Shown: in pieces, positions 10,315 to 19,076 of the stretch | How the letters are laid out: every line of letters starts with the position of its first letter | How positions within the stretch are numbered: position 1 is the stretch's first letter | NCBI GenBank assembly: GCA_020248905.1 | Contig: JADCGR010000054.1 | Span: 1 to 64,000, forward strand | Source of the DNA: Curvibacter sp. | GTDB taxonomy: Bacteria > Pseudomonadota > Gammaproteobacteria > Burkholderiales > Burkholderiaceae_C | Length of the DNA stretch: 64,000 bases | Direction: 5' to 3' | Notes under the pieces: model-generated | What the model saw: the letters and a program-made list of their open reading frames with translations, nothing else | Databases searched by the model: none | What the model was told of the DNA's origin: nothing | Program-made: the position numbers and the translations under genes

Positions 10315-11567
10315 GGGGCGGGTACGTCCGGCCGGGCCCGTGCGCAGCCCTTGATCATCTCGAACTTGAAGAGCCGACATTCCAGCGGTCCATTCCACAT
10401 CGGTACGCGACGAGATTCCTTCAGGCGCATCTTGCCGGGCAGCTTGAGGTCGGGGGTGAGCATCCAGGCCGTCCATCCGCTGTAGTTCTTCTTCCAGTGC
10501 GTGGCGAGCTTGCTGAAAAAGGCATTGTCCTCGTCTGCGCCCGTCTCGGGCAGCTCGCGGGCACCCCAGCGCGCCTTGCCAGCAAAGCCGCCGGCCTCGA
10601 TGCGTTCACCGTACGGCGGGTTGATCAGCATCACGCCGGGCGTGGCGCAGGGCGGCATGCGCTGCAGCGCGTCGCCGCCACGGAACTCGATCACATCGGC
10701 CACGCCCGCGCGCTCGGCATTGCGTTGCGCGAAGTCCACCATGCGGTGCGATACATCGCTGCCGTAGATCAGCGCGGCCTGGCCCGGCTCGGGTTTGACC
10801 ACAGCCTCGGCAGCCTCGGCCTTCATGGCTTTCCATTCAGCCGCACGGAAGGGCTTGTATTTCTCGAAGGCAAAACGGCGCAGCGACCCGGCGGCGATGT
10901 TGCAGGCAATCTGCGCCGCCTCGATGACCACGGTGCCACTGCCGCAGCAGGGGTCGTACAGCGGCGCCAGATCGCCCTCGCCTTCGGCCCAGCCGCTCGC
11001 GGCGATCATGGCCGCAGCCAGGGTTTCCTTGAGCGGCGCATCGCCCTTGTCCTCGCGCCAGCCGCGCTTGAACAGCGGCTCGCCCGAGGTGTCGATGTAG
11101 AGCGAGCACTGGTCGGTGGTGAGGTGGGCGTAGATGCGTACATCGGGCCGCTGGGTGTTGACGTCGGGGCGCACGCCCCCCGAGGTTTCGCGAAAGCGGT
11201 CGCACACAGCGTCTTTCACCTTCAGCGCTGCGAAGTTCAGCGAAGTCAGCGGGCTGTGCTGGGCGGTCACTTCCACCTTGATGCTCTCGCGGGGCGTGAA
11301 CCACTGTTCCCAGGGCACCGCCATGGCCGCGCGGTAGAGATCCTGCTCGCTGCGGTAATCGGTGTGCGAGACCAGCACGAGGACACGCTGCGCCAGTCGG
11401 CTCCAGAGGTTGAGCCGCATGGCCTGCGCAAACGAGGCCCGCACGGCCACGCCGCCACGCTGCTTCGTGATGCAGCCCGGCGGCAAATCGGTGATGCGCA
11501 GGATCTCCGGCGCCAGGTAGTCCTCCACACCGGCGGCGCAGGGCAGGAAAAGCGTGAGTTGGTTCAT
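10311..11567 (-). CDS. rlmL: THUMP-domain 23S rRNA guanine-N2 methyltransferase (RlmL N-terminal type)
   Basis: The 418-residue protein begins with a THUMP RNA-binding region (about 1-165) and continues into a class I methyltransferase with the SAM motif YDPCCGSGTVVIEAA and the catalytic NPPYGER. This matches the first half of E. coli RlmKL, which makes m2G2445 in 23S rRNA. The RlmK half is absent, as is usual when the two are encoded separately. It is the first gene of a chain coupled by ATGA overlaps to the PIN and YecA genes. The start is the first ATG and is immediately followed by conserved sequence. Confidence 0.8.
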   Translation of the reverse strand: MNQLTLFLPCAAGVEDYLAPEILRITDLPPGCITKQRGGVAVRASFAQAMRLNLWSRLAQRVLVLVSHTDYRSEQDLYRAAMAVPWEQWFTPRESIKVEVTAQHSPLTSLNFAALKVKDAVCDRFRETSGGVRPDVNTQRPDVRIYAHLTTDQCSLYIDTSGEPLFKRGWREDKGDAPLKETLAAAMIAASGWAEGEGDLAPLYDPCCGSGTVVIEAAQIACNIAAGSLRRFAFEKYKPFRAAEWKAMKAEAAEAVVKPEPGQAALIYGSDVSHRMVDFAQRNAERAGVADVIEFRGGDALQRMPPCATPGVMLINPPYGERIEAGGFAGKARWGARELPETGADEDNAFFSKLATHWKKNYSGWTAWMLTPDLKLPGKMRLKESRRVPMWNGPLECRLFKFEMIKGCARARPDVPAP

Positions 11568-11691
11568 GTTTCGATGGATACGCAGGCACCTGCGGAGCTG
11601 GCTTCGCCAGGCCGCGGGGTGCGCCCCCTCCCCGCAGCAGAGGGGCGATGGCGAGGCGACCGCAGGTAGCGCACGCTGGGGGTGGAGGCGC

Positions 11692-13254
11692 TCATAGCAC
11701 CTTTCTTAAATTCGCGGGAGCGATCTTCAAGGCCTCGCGGTACTTGGCCACAGTGCGCCGCGCGCATTCGATGCCCTGCTCCTTGAGCATCTCCGAGATG
11801 TGGCTGTCGGACAGAGGCTTTTTCGCGTTCTCGGCGCTGACGAACTGCCGGATCAGCGCCCGCACCGCCGTGCTTGACGCATTGCCACCCGACTCCGTGC
11901 CCAGGCCCGAGCCGAAGAAGTACTTCAGCTCGTAGGTGCCGAAGGGTGTGCTCATGTACTTGGCCGTGGTCACACGGCTGATGGTCGATTCATGCAGGCC
12001 CAGCTCGTCGGCGATCTCGCGCAGCACCAAGGGGCGCATGGCCAGCTCTCCGTGCATGAAAAAATTCTTCTGCCGCTCCACGATGGCACTGGACACGCGC
12101 AGGATGGTGTCAAAGCGCTGCTGGATGTTCTTGATGAACCAGCGGGCCTCCTGCAGGCGCTGCTGCAGCGCCAAGTGGCCCTGGGACTTGTGGCCCTTGA
12201 GGGCGTTGGCGTAGATGTCGTGCACGCGCAGGCGCGGCATGACATCCGGGTTGAGTTGCACGCGAAAACGTGTCTGGGCGCCGCTGCCGGTACGCAGCAC
12301 AAGGACATCCGGGGCGATGATGTGGCGCTCGACGTCAACAAAGCGGCGACCGGGCTTGGGCTCCAGGCGTGCGATCAGCGCCAGTGCCTCTCGGGTCAGC
12401 GCCTCGCTGCCCCCGCCGAGCTGGGCCAGTCTGCGAAGGTCGCGCCGGGCCAGCAGTTCAGGGGGCTGCTTCACCAGGCGCAGGGCCAGGGCCAGGGCCA
12501 GCAGCTCCGATTCGGTGGCATCCACCCCGCGCTTTAGCTCGGCCTGCCGGATCTGCAGTTGCAGGTGCAGGCACTCGGGCAGGTTGCGCGCGCCCACGCC
12601 TGCGGGCTCCAGGCTTTGCAGCAGGCGCAGCGCCAGCCGGAAGTGCTCAAGCACGGCCTCGCGCTGGTCCAGGTCGCCGCCGGCCAGCGCCTCGGCGAGG
12701 GCCTCAAGCGAGTCTTCGAGATAGCCGTCGTCATTGAGCGACTCGATCAGAAAGAGCAGCGCCGCCCGGTCCTCAGGGACGAGACGCAGCGTATGTGCCT
12801 GCCGCTTTAGGTGATCCTGCAGTGACTCCTGGCTGCGCGCGAGTTCGGTGGCATCGACTTCGTCGTCGTCACGCGTGCTGTGACGCGCAGGCGCGTCGCC
12901 GCCCCATTCGCTATCGTCGGGCGTGAAGTCCACGGCGCCGTCGCCGTCCCAGTCGCCATCACGCGCCAGATCGACCGAAGCGGGCGGTTCGTCAGAGCTA
13001 TCGGTCGCCGTCGCGCTGCTGCCGTGGTCATGGTCGGCCTCGTGCGGACTGACCGGCGTGTCGGCGTGCTCAAGGCCGTAGGCCTCGCGCTCCACGCTGT
13101 CATCGGCGCGCTCCAGAAAAGGGTTTTCGTCGAGCAGCTGCTCGACTTCCTGGCTCAGCTCCAGGGTCGAGAGCTGGAGCAGGCGGATGGACTGCTGCAG
13201 CTGGGGCGTGAGCGCCAGGTGCTGGGAGACCCGCAGCGACAGTCCCTGTTTCAT
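11692..13254 (-). CDS. rpoN: RNA polymerase sigma-54 factor
   Basis: The 520-residue protein shows the sigma-54 order. A Gln/Leu-rich region I (LSLRVSQHLALTPQLQQSIRLL) touches activators. An acidic, low-complexity region II follows (about 55-150). Next are the core-binding region, the DNA-binding helix-turn-helix, and the C-terminal RpoN box ARRTVAKYRE near residue 498, which reads the -24 element. It directs transcription of nitrogen, motility and other activator-dependent genes. Region II is long and unusually acidic, hence the size slightly above E. coli RpoN (477). The gene lies downstream of lptA-lptB as in many Proteobacteria, but hpf does not follow it. Confidence 0.97.
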   Translation of the reverse strand: MKQGLSLRVSQHLALTPQLQQSIRLLQLSTLELSQEVEQLLDENPFLERADDSVEREAYGLEHADTPVSPHEADHDHGSSATATDSSDEPPASVDLARDGDWDGDGAVDFTPDDSEWGGDAPARHSTRDDDEVDATELARSQESLQDHLKRQAHTLRLVPEDRAALLFLIESLNDDGYLEDSLEALAEALAGGDLDQREAVLEHFRLALRLLQSLEPAGVGARNLPECLHLQLQIRQAELKRGVDATESELLALALALRLVKQPPELLARRDLRRLAQLGGGSEALTREALALIARLEPKPGRRFVDVERHIIAPDVLVLRTGSGAQTRFRVQLNPDVMPRLRVHDIYANALKGHKSQGHLALQQRLQEARWFIKNIQQRFDTILRVSSAIVERQKNFFMHGELAMRPLVLREIADELGLHESTISRVTTAKYMSTPFGTYELKYFFGSGLGTESGGNASSTAVRALIRQFVSAENAKKPLSDSHISEMLKEQGIECARRTVAKYREALKIAPANLRKVL

Positions 13255-13311
13255 GCGAACGCCATTCGATCAAGCCAGAGGCTGTGCAAAATGCTGTCCG
13301 TGAGCGCCGCC

Positions 13312-13380
13312 GTGCCGCCCCAAGGCGCGGGGGCCCCCTCGGGGGGCAGCGAGGACACGCCAGTGCCGAGCGTGGGGGCC
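13312..13380. repeat. GC-rich intergenic repeat, Comamonadaceae type
   Basis: Between lptB and rpoN lies a GC-rich segment with the hairpin GGGGGCCCCCTCGGGGGG (about 13329-13346), followed by a tail ending in GAGCGTGGGGGCC. Sequences of this type are scattered between genes in Acidovorax-like genomes, to my knowledge. A related tail is seen at about 11675-11691, on the other side of rpoN. It may act as a transcript-stabilising hairpin. No coding frame is supported here. Confidence 0.45.
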
Positions 13381-13384
13381 ATGG

Positions 13385-14236
13385 TCACATCTTGAAGTGC
13401 TCGCCCAGGTAGACCCGGCGCACGTCGGTGTTGTTGACGATGTCGGCCGGCGTGCCCTCAGCCAGGACACGGCCCTCGCTGATGATGTAGGCGTGGTCGC
13501 AGATGCCCAGGGTCTCGCGCACGTTGTGATCGGTGATCAGCACTCCCAGGCCGCGCGACTTGAGGAAGCTGATGATGCGCTGGATCTCGATCACGGCGAT
13601 CGGGTCGATACCGGCGAAAGGTTCGTCCAGCAGGATGAAGCGGGGCTGAGTCGCCAGCGCACGCGCGATTTCCACGCGGCGGCGTTCGCCGCCGGAGAGC
13701 GCCAGCGCTGGCGACTTGCGCAGCTTCTCCACGCGCAGGTCCTGCAGCAGATCGGTGAGACGGCGCTCAATCTCGTTCTTGCCCAGCGGCTTGCCGTTTT
13801 CGTCCAGCTGCAACTCCAGCACGGCACGCACATTTTCTTCCACGTTGAGCTTGCGGAAGATCGACGCCTCCTGCGGCAGATAGCTAAGGCCCATGCGCGC
13901 GCGCTGGTGGATGGGCATGTGCTCCACGCGCGCGCCGTCGATCAGGATCTGGCCGGCGCTGGCGCGCACCAGGCCCACGATCATGTAGAAGGAAGTCGTC
14001 TTGCCTGCGCCGTTGGGCCCCAGCAGGCCTACGACCTCGCCCTTGCGCACCGTCATCGACACGTCCTTGACCACCTCGCGGCTGCCATAGAACTTCTTGA
14101 GGTGCTGCGCTTGCAGCCGGCTGTCTGCGGGCGCAGGTCCGGTGTCGGGGCTGTCGCCCATGCCCCTCAGTGTGCCGGGGTCGGTGTCGGGCTGGCTGGC
14201 GAGGGCAGCGGCCGCAGTGGCCATGCGGTTGCTCAC
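13385..14236 (-). CDS. lptB: LPS export ABC transporter ATP-binding protein
   Basis: This is a 283-residue ABC ATPase with Walker A GPNGAGKTT, signature LSGGERRRVE, Walker B FILLDEP and switch histidine ITDHNVRET. It powers lipopolysaccharide extraction by LptFG at the inner membrane. It is about 40 residues longer than E. coli LptB because of a Pro/Asp-rich N-terminal extension; a later start (ATG for MGDSPDTG) is possible. The selected start overlaps the lptA stop by ATGA, which supports it. lptA, lptB and rpoN run in one direction and are probably cotranscribed. Confidence 0.95.
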   Translation of the reverse strand: MSNRMATAAAALASQPDTDPGTLRGMGDSPDTGPAPADSRLQAQHLKKFYGSREVVKDVSMTVRKGEVVGLLGPNGAGKTTSFYMIVGLVRASAGQILIDGARVEHMPIHQRARMGLSYLPQEASIFRKLNVEENVRAVLELQLDENGKPLGKNEIERRLTDLLQDLRVEKLRKSPALALSGGERRRVEIARALATQPRFILLDEPFAGIDPIAVIEIQRIISFLKSRGLGVLITDHNVRETLGICDHAYIISEGRVLAEGTPADIVNNTDVRRVYLGEHFKM

Positions 14237-14826
14237 CTGCGTCCCCCGCCCAGGCTGTCGTCGCTGCGCAGAGGGGCGCCCGGGCGGGCGGGCTCCGAAG
14301 CCGCGCTGCGCGGCGTGAGCGTGGCACGCACGCGCTCGCCGCCGCGCTGGGCACCGCCGTCGACGGTGAAGACATCTGTGAGGCTGTTGTACTGAATGTG
14401 GGTGCCGGTCACCACATCGGTCACCTGCGTGCCGCGAAGGCGGCGCAGCTGGGCGTCCTTGATGAGCTTGAACAGGTCGGCCTTGCCGTCGTACTCGATG
14501 GTCTCGCTCTCGCCCTCGATGAACTCGTTGTCACCGTCGCGCTTCTGACGAAAGAAGGCACGCTGGCCCGGCAGGGCCGTCACCACCCCGTACTGATAAC
14601 CCTGGGGATCCTGGCGCACATCGATACGTGCGCCGCGGATGATGATGGTGCCGCGCGTGAGCACCACGTTGCCGGTGAAGACGCTGACCTGCTTGAGGTC
14701 GTCGTAGCGCAGCGCATCGGCCTCGATGTTCATGGGCTGCTGCCGGTCGCCCTTTTCGGCGCTGGCGGCACCGGCTGCGAACACGCAGATGGTGCACAGC
14801 AGGAGCCGGAGTAGGGGGAAGGTCAT
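14233..14826 (-). CDS. lptA: LPS transport periplasmic protein
   Basis: The 197-residue precursor has a signal peptide (MTFPLLRLLLCTICVFAAGA, cleavage near ASA-E) and an OstA/LptA domain with repeats of the type MNIEADALRYDDLKQVSVF and GNVVLTRGTIIIRG. LptA forms the beta-jellyroll bridge that carries LPS across the periplasm. I chose the ATG at 14826 because the signal peptide starts there. The C-terminal tail is Arg/Pro-rich. The gene that usually precedes lptA, lptC, is not present; the neighbour is divergent gshB. Confidence 0.93.
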   Translation of the reverse strand: MTFPLLRLLLCTICVFAAGAASAEKGDRQQPMNIEADALRYDDLKQVSVFTGNVVLTRGTIIIRGARIDVRQDPQGYQYGVVTALPGQRAFFRQKRDGDNEFIEGESETIEYDGKADLFKLIKDAQLRRLRGTQVTDVVTGTHIQYNSLTDVFTVDGGAQRGGERVRATLTPRSAASEPARPGAPLRSDDSLGGGRR

Positions 14827-14961
14827 AGAGGCACGAATCTTGCTGCAGCGCGTCCGGGGCATTGTAATCGGGTCCGGGCGCTGGTCCGGCTTTTGCTTGG
14901 GATCGGCGTCCGGGCCGTGATTCGTGAGAGACTTCCCGACTGTCCTCACGACGCACGCCCC

Positions 14962-15918
14962 ATGAACCTGCTCTTCGTCGCCGACCCGCTGGAAACCTTC
15001 AAGACCTATAAGGACAGCACCTACGCCATGATGCGCGAGGCGCAGCGGCGCGGCCATACGCTGGCGGCGTGCGAACCCCGGCACCTCGGGTGGCTGGCCG
15101 CGACCGGCGTGACGGCCCCGGTGCGCCGCATCCGGTTAACGGGCCACGAGGAACAGTGGTTCCACGAAAGCCCGTTGCCGCCGCAGCGGCGCATCACCGC
15201 TCTGCGCGACTTCGACGCCGTGCTCATGCGCAAGGACCCGCCTTTCGACAGCGAGTTCTTCTACGCCACCCATCTGCTAGAGCGCGCCGAGCGCGAGGGC
15301 GCGCGGGTCTTCAACCAGCCGCGCGCGCTGCGCGACCACCCGGAGAAGCTCGCCATTCTTGAATTCCCGCAGTTCACGGCCCCCACCCTGGTCACACGCG
15401 AGCCGCAGGCCGTGCGGGACTTCCACGCCGAGCACCGCGACATCATCCTCAAGCCGCTGGACGGCATGGGCGGCATGGGCATCTTCCGCGTCAAGGACGA
15501 CGGCCTCAACCTCGGCGGCATTATCGAGACGCTGAACCGCCACGGCGAGCAGACGGTGATGGTGCAGAAATTCCTGCCCGCTATTCGCGAGGGAGACAAG
15601 CGCGTGCTGCTCATCGGCGGCCAGCCCGTGCCTTTCTGCCTGGCACGCATACCCCAGGGCAGCGAAGTGCGCGGCAATCTGGCTGCGGGCGGCAAGGGCG
15701 TAGCCCAGCCACTCAGCGCGCGCGACCGCGAGATCGCGCAGGCGCTGGGCCCGGTGCTGGCCGCCCGGGGCCTGCTGCTCGTGGGCCTGGACATCATCGG
15801 CGAGCACCTCACCGAGATCAACGTCACCAGCCCGACGTGTTTTCAGGAGATTACCGACCAGGCGGGGTTTGATGTGGCGGGGATGTTTATGGATGCGCTG
15901 CTGGCTGCTGCCAGCTAA
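14962..15918 (+). CDS. gshB: Glutathione synthetase
   Basis: This 318-residue ATP-grasp ligase joins gamma-glutamylcysteine and glycine. It has the family start NLLFVADPLETFKTYKDST, the ATP-grasp loop KPLDGMGGMGIFRV, and the metal-binding end DIIGEHLTEINVTSPTCFQE. The length matches E. coli GshB (316). The ATG at 14962 was preferred over upstream codons because conservation begins there. It is divergent from lptA across 135 bases and is unlinked to gshA, which sits near 55 kb in this window. Confidence 0.97.
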   Translation: MNLLFVADPLETFKTYKDSTYAMMREAQRRGHTLAACEPRHLGWLAATGVTAPVRRIRLTGHEEQWFHESPLPPQRRITALRDFDAVLMRKDPPFDSEFFYATHLLERAEREGARVFNQPRALRDHPEKLAILEFPQFTAPTLVTREPQAVRDFHAEHRDIILKPLDGMGGMGIFRVKDDGLNLGGIIETLNRHGEQTVMVQKFLPAIREGDKRVLLIGGQPVPFCLARIPQGSEVRGNLAAGGKGVAQPLSARDREIAQALGPVLAARGLLLVGLDIIGEHLTEINVTSPTCFQEITDQAGFDVAGMFMDALLAAAS

Positions 15919-16102
15919 GCGCGGCTTTCAAAAGGAATCTCGGTTGCATTGAATTGCTCGCGGCTGGCTGGGTTCGACCCACGGCGGAAGTAATCGCCGC
16001 AAGATCGGACGCCAGCAAAGCCGTCTCTAGAAGCGACGCGCAATGACCAGCGTCCGTCCCTCAGATCCACAAGATTGACCGGCGGCGTCTGTGACTTGTC
16101 GG
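15919..16102. other. Intergenic segment with hairpin, possible dispersed repeat
   Basis: No supported gene. A 63-codon minus-strand frame spans most of it but has no ribosome site or recognisable family. The segment contains a short hairpin, TGGGT-TCG-ACCCA near 15968, and a stretch around 16010-16075 that looks like decayed repeat sequence. It lies between gshB and a low-GC orphan gene, so it could mark an insertion edge. Confidence 0.35.
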
Positions 16103-16729
16103 TCAAGTCTGCTTCGCCTCTATTGCTGCCAACAATTTCCGAGCGCTCTCGAGAAATTGTGGAACTTCGTCGGGGGTTAGATTTGTCGCGTGCCCGATCA
16201 GGGACGCAAGTTTTTCCTGAAGTTGCGCTTCTTGAGCCTTTCCGTCAATGTGCGCAATGAGCTTGTCGCGTAACGTCATTAGGCGGAGAAACAAGGCGTC
16301 AAATGAAACGCGCGCTGGACCGTCTGGGAACGCGATGGCGAGGCAATCATCCAAGAGGGTGCGCATCGACTGGTTATCAGCGACCGCCCCTGGATCGCGA
16401 TTTCCAGTTTTGAACAGCGTCATGAATGCAATAACAGCGGAGTCCCTGAGCGCCATAGCGATCTCGAATCCCTCCACCACGCTCGGGAACGGCAGAGGTT
16501 TGCCGTGATCTTCGGCCGCTATCGATGTGGCCATTTCAGTGGCCCAGTCTTTAGCGCGTTGCGATGTCGTCAGCATGAGAATGCAGCGATTTAGGGCCAT
16601 AACCCAAAGCGCCTTTCGCAAGCTTCTCTCCAGCTCTGCGTCACTTAGGTTGCCATCGTGGAAGACGTGCAATCCCTTTCCCGCAGGTAGCGGAACAATT
16701 TCGCTTGGAACTGCTTGCTCGTTGTTCAT
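16103..16729 (-). CDS. Hypothetical protein, possible HEPN-like
   Basis: I do not recognise this 208-residue protein. It is mostly helical and soluble, with no signal peptide or membrane segment. Near residue 155 it has LRLMTLRDKLIAHIDG, where R-x5-H sits on a helix in the style of HEPN ribonuclease motifs (R-x4-6-H) seen in AbiU2/AbiV-like and other defence proteins. Only this one motif supports the idea. GC is about 53%, well below its neighbours, and it stands alone between gshB and an amidotransferase gene, which suggests acquisition by transfer. A non-enzymatic role is equally possible. Confidence 0.5.
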   Translation of the reverse strand: MNNEQAVPSEIVPLPAGKGLHVFHDGNLSDAELERSLRKALWVMALNRCILMLTTSQRAKDWATEMATSIAAEDHGKPLPFPSVVEGFEIAMALRDSAVIAFMTLFKTGNRDPGAVADNQSMRTLLDDCLAIAFPDGPARVSFDALFLRLMTLRDKLIAHIDGKAQEAQLQEKLASLIGHATNLTPDEVPQFLESARKLLAAIEAKQT

Positions 16730-16811
16730 GGATCGGTTCTGACTAGTAAATTTCCCAAGAGGCTCTAAAGAACAGCGACCGCAAGTGTCTATTCGTAGCC
16801 GTTTGCGTAGA

Positions 16812-17576
16812 TTACCCGCTCAAAACCCCACCCAAAAACACCTTCAACTCCCCCGGCTCTATCGTCGTCCAGGTCTCGCCCTTGGTCAGTGGTGTCGTCA
16901 CCACCAGAGCGATGCGGTCGCCCGGCGCGGCGTGTTCCGCGAAGTTCACGCTCAGGTCTTCATCACGCAGCGATGCGCTGCCGAAGGGATGCTGACGCAC
17001 CACGTAGCAAAGATGGGTGGAAGCATGGGCCCACAGCGCCTCGCCGTTGCTCAGCAGGAAATTGAACGTTCCGTGCCGGGCGATCTGCGGCGCGAGCTCA
17101 CGCAGCGTGAGCGTGAGTTCCCCCACGGGCGGGACATCGACATGGGACTTGGCCAGCTCCTGCATCAGCCAGCAGAAGGCGCGCTCGCTGTCGGTGGTGC
17201 CCACGGGGCGGAAGCTGCCGTGCAGGTGCGGCTTGTAGTCCTTCAAGTCGCCGTTGTGCGCGAACACCCAGTACCGGCCCCAGAGCTCGCGCACGAAGGG
17301 ATGGCAGTTCTGCAGCGCGACCTCGCCCTGTGTGGCCTTGCGGATATGCGAAATCACGTTCTGGCTCTTGATGGGGTACCGGCGGATCAGCGCCGCCACC
17401 GGCGACTCGGCGGCCGACTGGTGATCCACGAAATGCCGAAGCCCCTTGTCTTCGAAGAAAGCGATGCCCCAGCCATCGCCATGGTGATCGGTGCGTCCGC
17501 CACGCTCGGCAAACCCCGCGAAGCTGAACATCACATCGGTCGGCACATTGCAGTTCATGCCCAGGAGCTGGCACAT
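16812..17576 (-). CDS. yafJ: Class II glutamine amidotransferase (YafJ-like)
   Basis: The 254-residue protein begins MCQLLGMNCN, so Cys2 becomes the N-terminal nucleophile after Met removal, as in Ntn-type glutaminases. Further family marks are RGGRTDHHGDGWGIAF, the segment SHIRKATQGEV and FAHNGDLKDY. Such stand-alone YafJ/Gat-2 proteins hydrolyse gamma-glutamyl amides; the physiological substrate of YafJ is uncertain. The start is fixed by the need for Cys at position 2. It lies downstream of the MFS gene with a nine-base gap, so the two may share a transcript. Confidence 0.9.
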   Translation of the reverse strand: MCQLLGMNCNVPTDVMFSFAGFAERGGRTDHHGDGWGIAFFEDKGLRHFVDHQSAAESPVAALIRRYPIKSQNVISHIRKATQGEVALQNCHPFVRELWGRYWVFAHNGDLKDYKPHLHGSFRPVGTTDSERAFCWLMQELAKSHVDVPPVGELTLTLRELAPQIARHGTFNFLLSNGEALWAHASTHLCYVVRQHPFGSASLRDEDLSVNFAEHAAPGDRIALVVTTPLTKGETWTTIEPGELKVFLGGVLSG

Positions 17577-17585
17577 GTTTCAATC

Positions 17586-19076
17586 CTACCGCTTGAGGTT
17601 TGGCACGCCTCGCATCTGCCAGGCTGCCAGCATGGCCAGCGCGCAAACACCGGCGAGCATCATGAAGGTTTCGTCGAAGGCGATGGTACGTCCCGGGCTG
17701 CCCTGCGGGCGGGTCAGGGTGTCTCCATGCGCGGCAACGCGCCATTCCAGAACGATGCCGCACAGGCTCACGCCGACCGCACCGCCGAGCATGCGCAGGA
17801 AGTTGATGGCGCTCGAGGCCTGAGAGATCAGGCGCGGCTCCAGGCCGCTCATCGCGCCATTGTTGAGCGAAGGCAGGATGAAACCCAGACCGATGCGCCC
17901 CACCACCCCCCAGGCCACCAGCAGCGCCAGCAGGGTGCCCCGCGCCAGCCCTGGCACCAGAGTCAGCATGAGCGCAAACGACAGGGCCAGCAGCGCCAGC
18001 CCGATGCAGATCAGCACCCGGATCGGCCAGTGATCCGACAAGCGCCCGGCCAGTGGAATCGTCAGCGCCAGCACCAGGCCTGCGGGCAACATGATGGTGC
18101 CGACATGCGAAGCCGAGAACGACTGCGCCATCTGGATATACAGCGGCAGCAGATAGGTGGAGCCGAACATGGCGATGCCGTAGATGAAGGCCACCAGGCT
18201 GCCCATGGCGAAGGCGCGGACGGTGTAGAGCTCGGGGTGCATCAGCGGCATGTCGCCGCGCCGGGCCTGGCGCCGCTGCCAGACCACGAAGGCCGCAAAG
18301 CTCCCCGCCGAAAGCGCCAGCAGGCTTGCAGCCGATACGCTGACCGACACGTGCAGCTCGACCATGCCCTTGAGCAGGCTCAGCGTGCCCAGCCCGGCCA
18401 GCAGCAGTCCCTGCCAGTCCAGCCGGTGCGCCCGCGGATCGGGCGTCTCACCACCGGGTGCGGTCGTGGGCACGTAGCGATAGGCCAGCCACACCGATGC
18501 TATGCAAAAGGGCACCACCATGAAGAAGATCGAGCGCCAGCCGAAGCCGTCCACCAGCAGGCCGCCGATGCTCGGACCCAGCGCTGGCGCCAGCACCACG
18601 CCCATGCCGAAGATGCCAGCGGCACGCCCGCGCTCGTGCGCCGAGAAAGCCCGCATGATGATGATGGCCGGTATGGGCTGCACCACGCCTGCGGCCAGGC
18701 CTTCCACCACGCGCGCGGCCAGCACCAGGTCGAAGCTGCTCGCCAGACCACCGGCCACGCCGCCGACCAGCAGCACCCCCATGGCCACCACGTAGGTGCG
18801 CCGGTAGCCGTAGGCGCCCAGCAGCCAGGGCGTGCACAGCATGGCCACCGTGGTCGCCGCCATGAAGCCCGACGTCGCCCACTGGGCGCGCTCCTGGCCC
18901 AGCACGAACTGATGGCTCATGTCCGGGATGGCGACGTTGATGATGGTCGACGACATGATCGAGGCCATGGTGCCGACCATCACTGCAAACAGCAGCAGCC
19001 AGCGGTAACGCTTGCCGTAACGCGCCTGCATCTTGGACAGCGTGGCAGGGCGCGACACGACCTCAGTCCGCCCCAT
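17586..19076 (-). CDS. DHA2-type MFS drug:H+ antiporter
   Basis: The 496-residue inner-membrane protein has about 14 hydrophobic segments, as expected of the DHA2 family. It has TM1 text ASIMSSTIINVAIPDM, the motif-A-like loop GYRRTY, and motif C GVVLAPALGPSIGG, which marks antiporters. EmrB-like members export hydrophobic drugs, usually with a membrane-fusion partner; none is encoded here, so it may act alone. The start overlaps the end of the CDF transporter gene by 14 bases, so the two are probably cotranscribed. The substrate is unknown. Confidence 0.88.
   Translation of the reverse strand: MGRTEVVSRPATLSKMQARYGKRYRWLLLFAVMVGTMASIMSSTIINVAIPDMSHQFVLGQERAQWATSGFMAATTVAMLCTPWLLGAYGYRRTYVVAMGVLLVGGVAGGLASSFDLVLAARVVEGLAAGVVQPIPAIIIMRAFSAHERGRAAGIFGMGVVLAPALGPSIGGLLVDGFGWRSIFFMVVPFCIASVWLAYRYVPTTAPGGETPDPRAHRLDWQGLLLAGLGTLSLLKGMVELHVSVSVSAASLLALSAGSFAAFVVWQRRQARRGDMPLMHPELYTVRAFAMGSLVAFIYGIAMFGSTYLLPLYIQMAQSFSASHVGTIMLPAGLVLALTIPLAGRLSDHWPIRVLICIGLALLALSFALMLTLVPGLARGTLLALLVAWGVVGRIGLGFILPSLNNGAMSGLEPRLISQASSAINFLRMLGGAVGVSLCGIVLEWRVAAHGDTLTRPQGSPGRTIAFDETFMMLAGVCALAMLAAWQMRGVPNLKR

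Noticed and set aside
10152-11669. 505-codon plus-strand frame opposite rlmL
   Set aside because: Arg/Ala/Gly-rich shadow of the THUMP methyltransferase gene, whose motifs are unmistakable on the minus strand.
15960-15985. tRNA T-arm look-alike (GGGTTCGACCC)
   Set aside because: No acceptor, D or anticodon arms can be built around it. It is a simple hairpin.
15915-16106. 63-codon minus-strand frame after gshB
   Set aside because: No ribosome site, no similarity, and it covers a hairpin-bearing spacer. Treated as noncoding repeat-like sequence.
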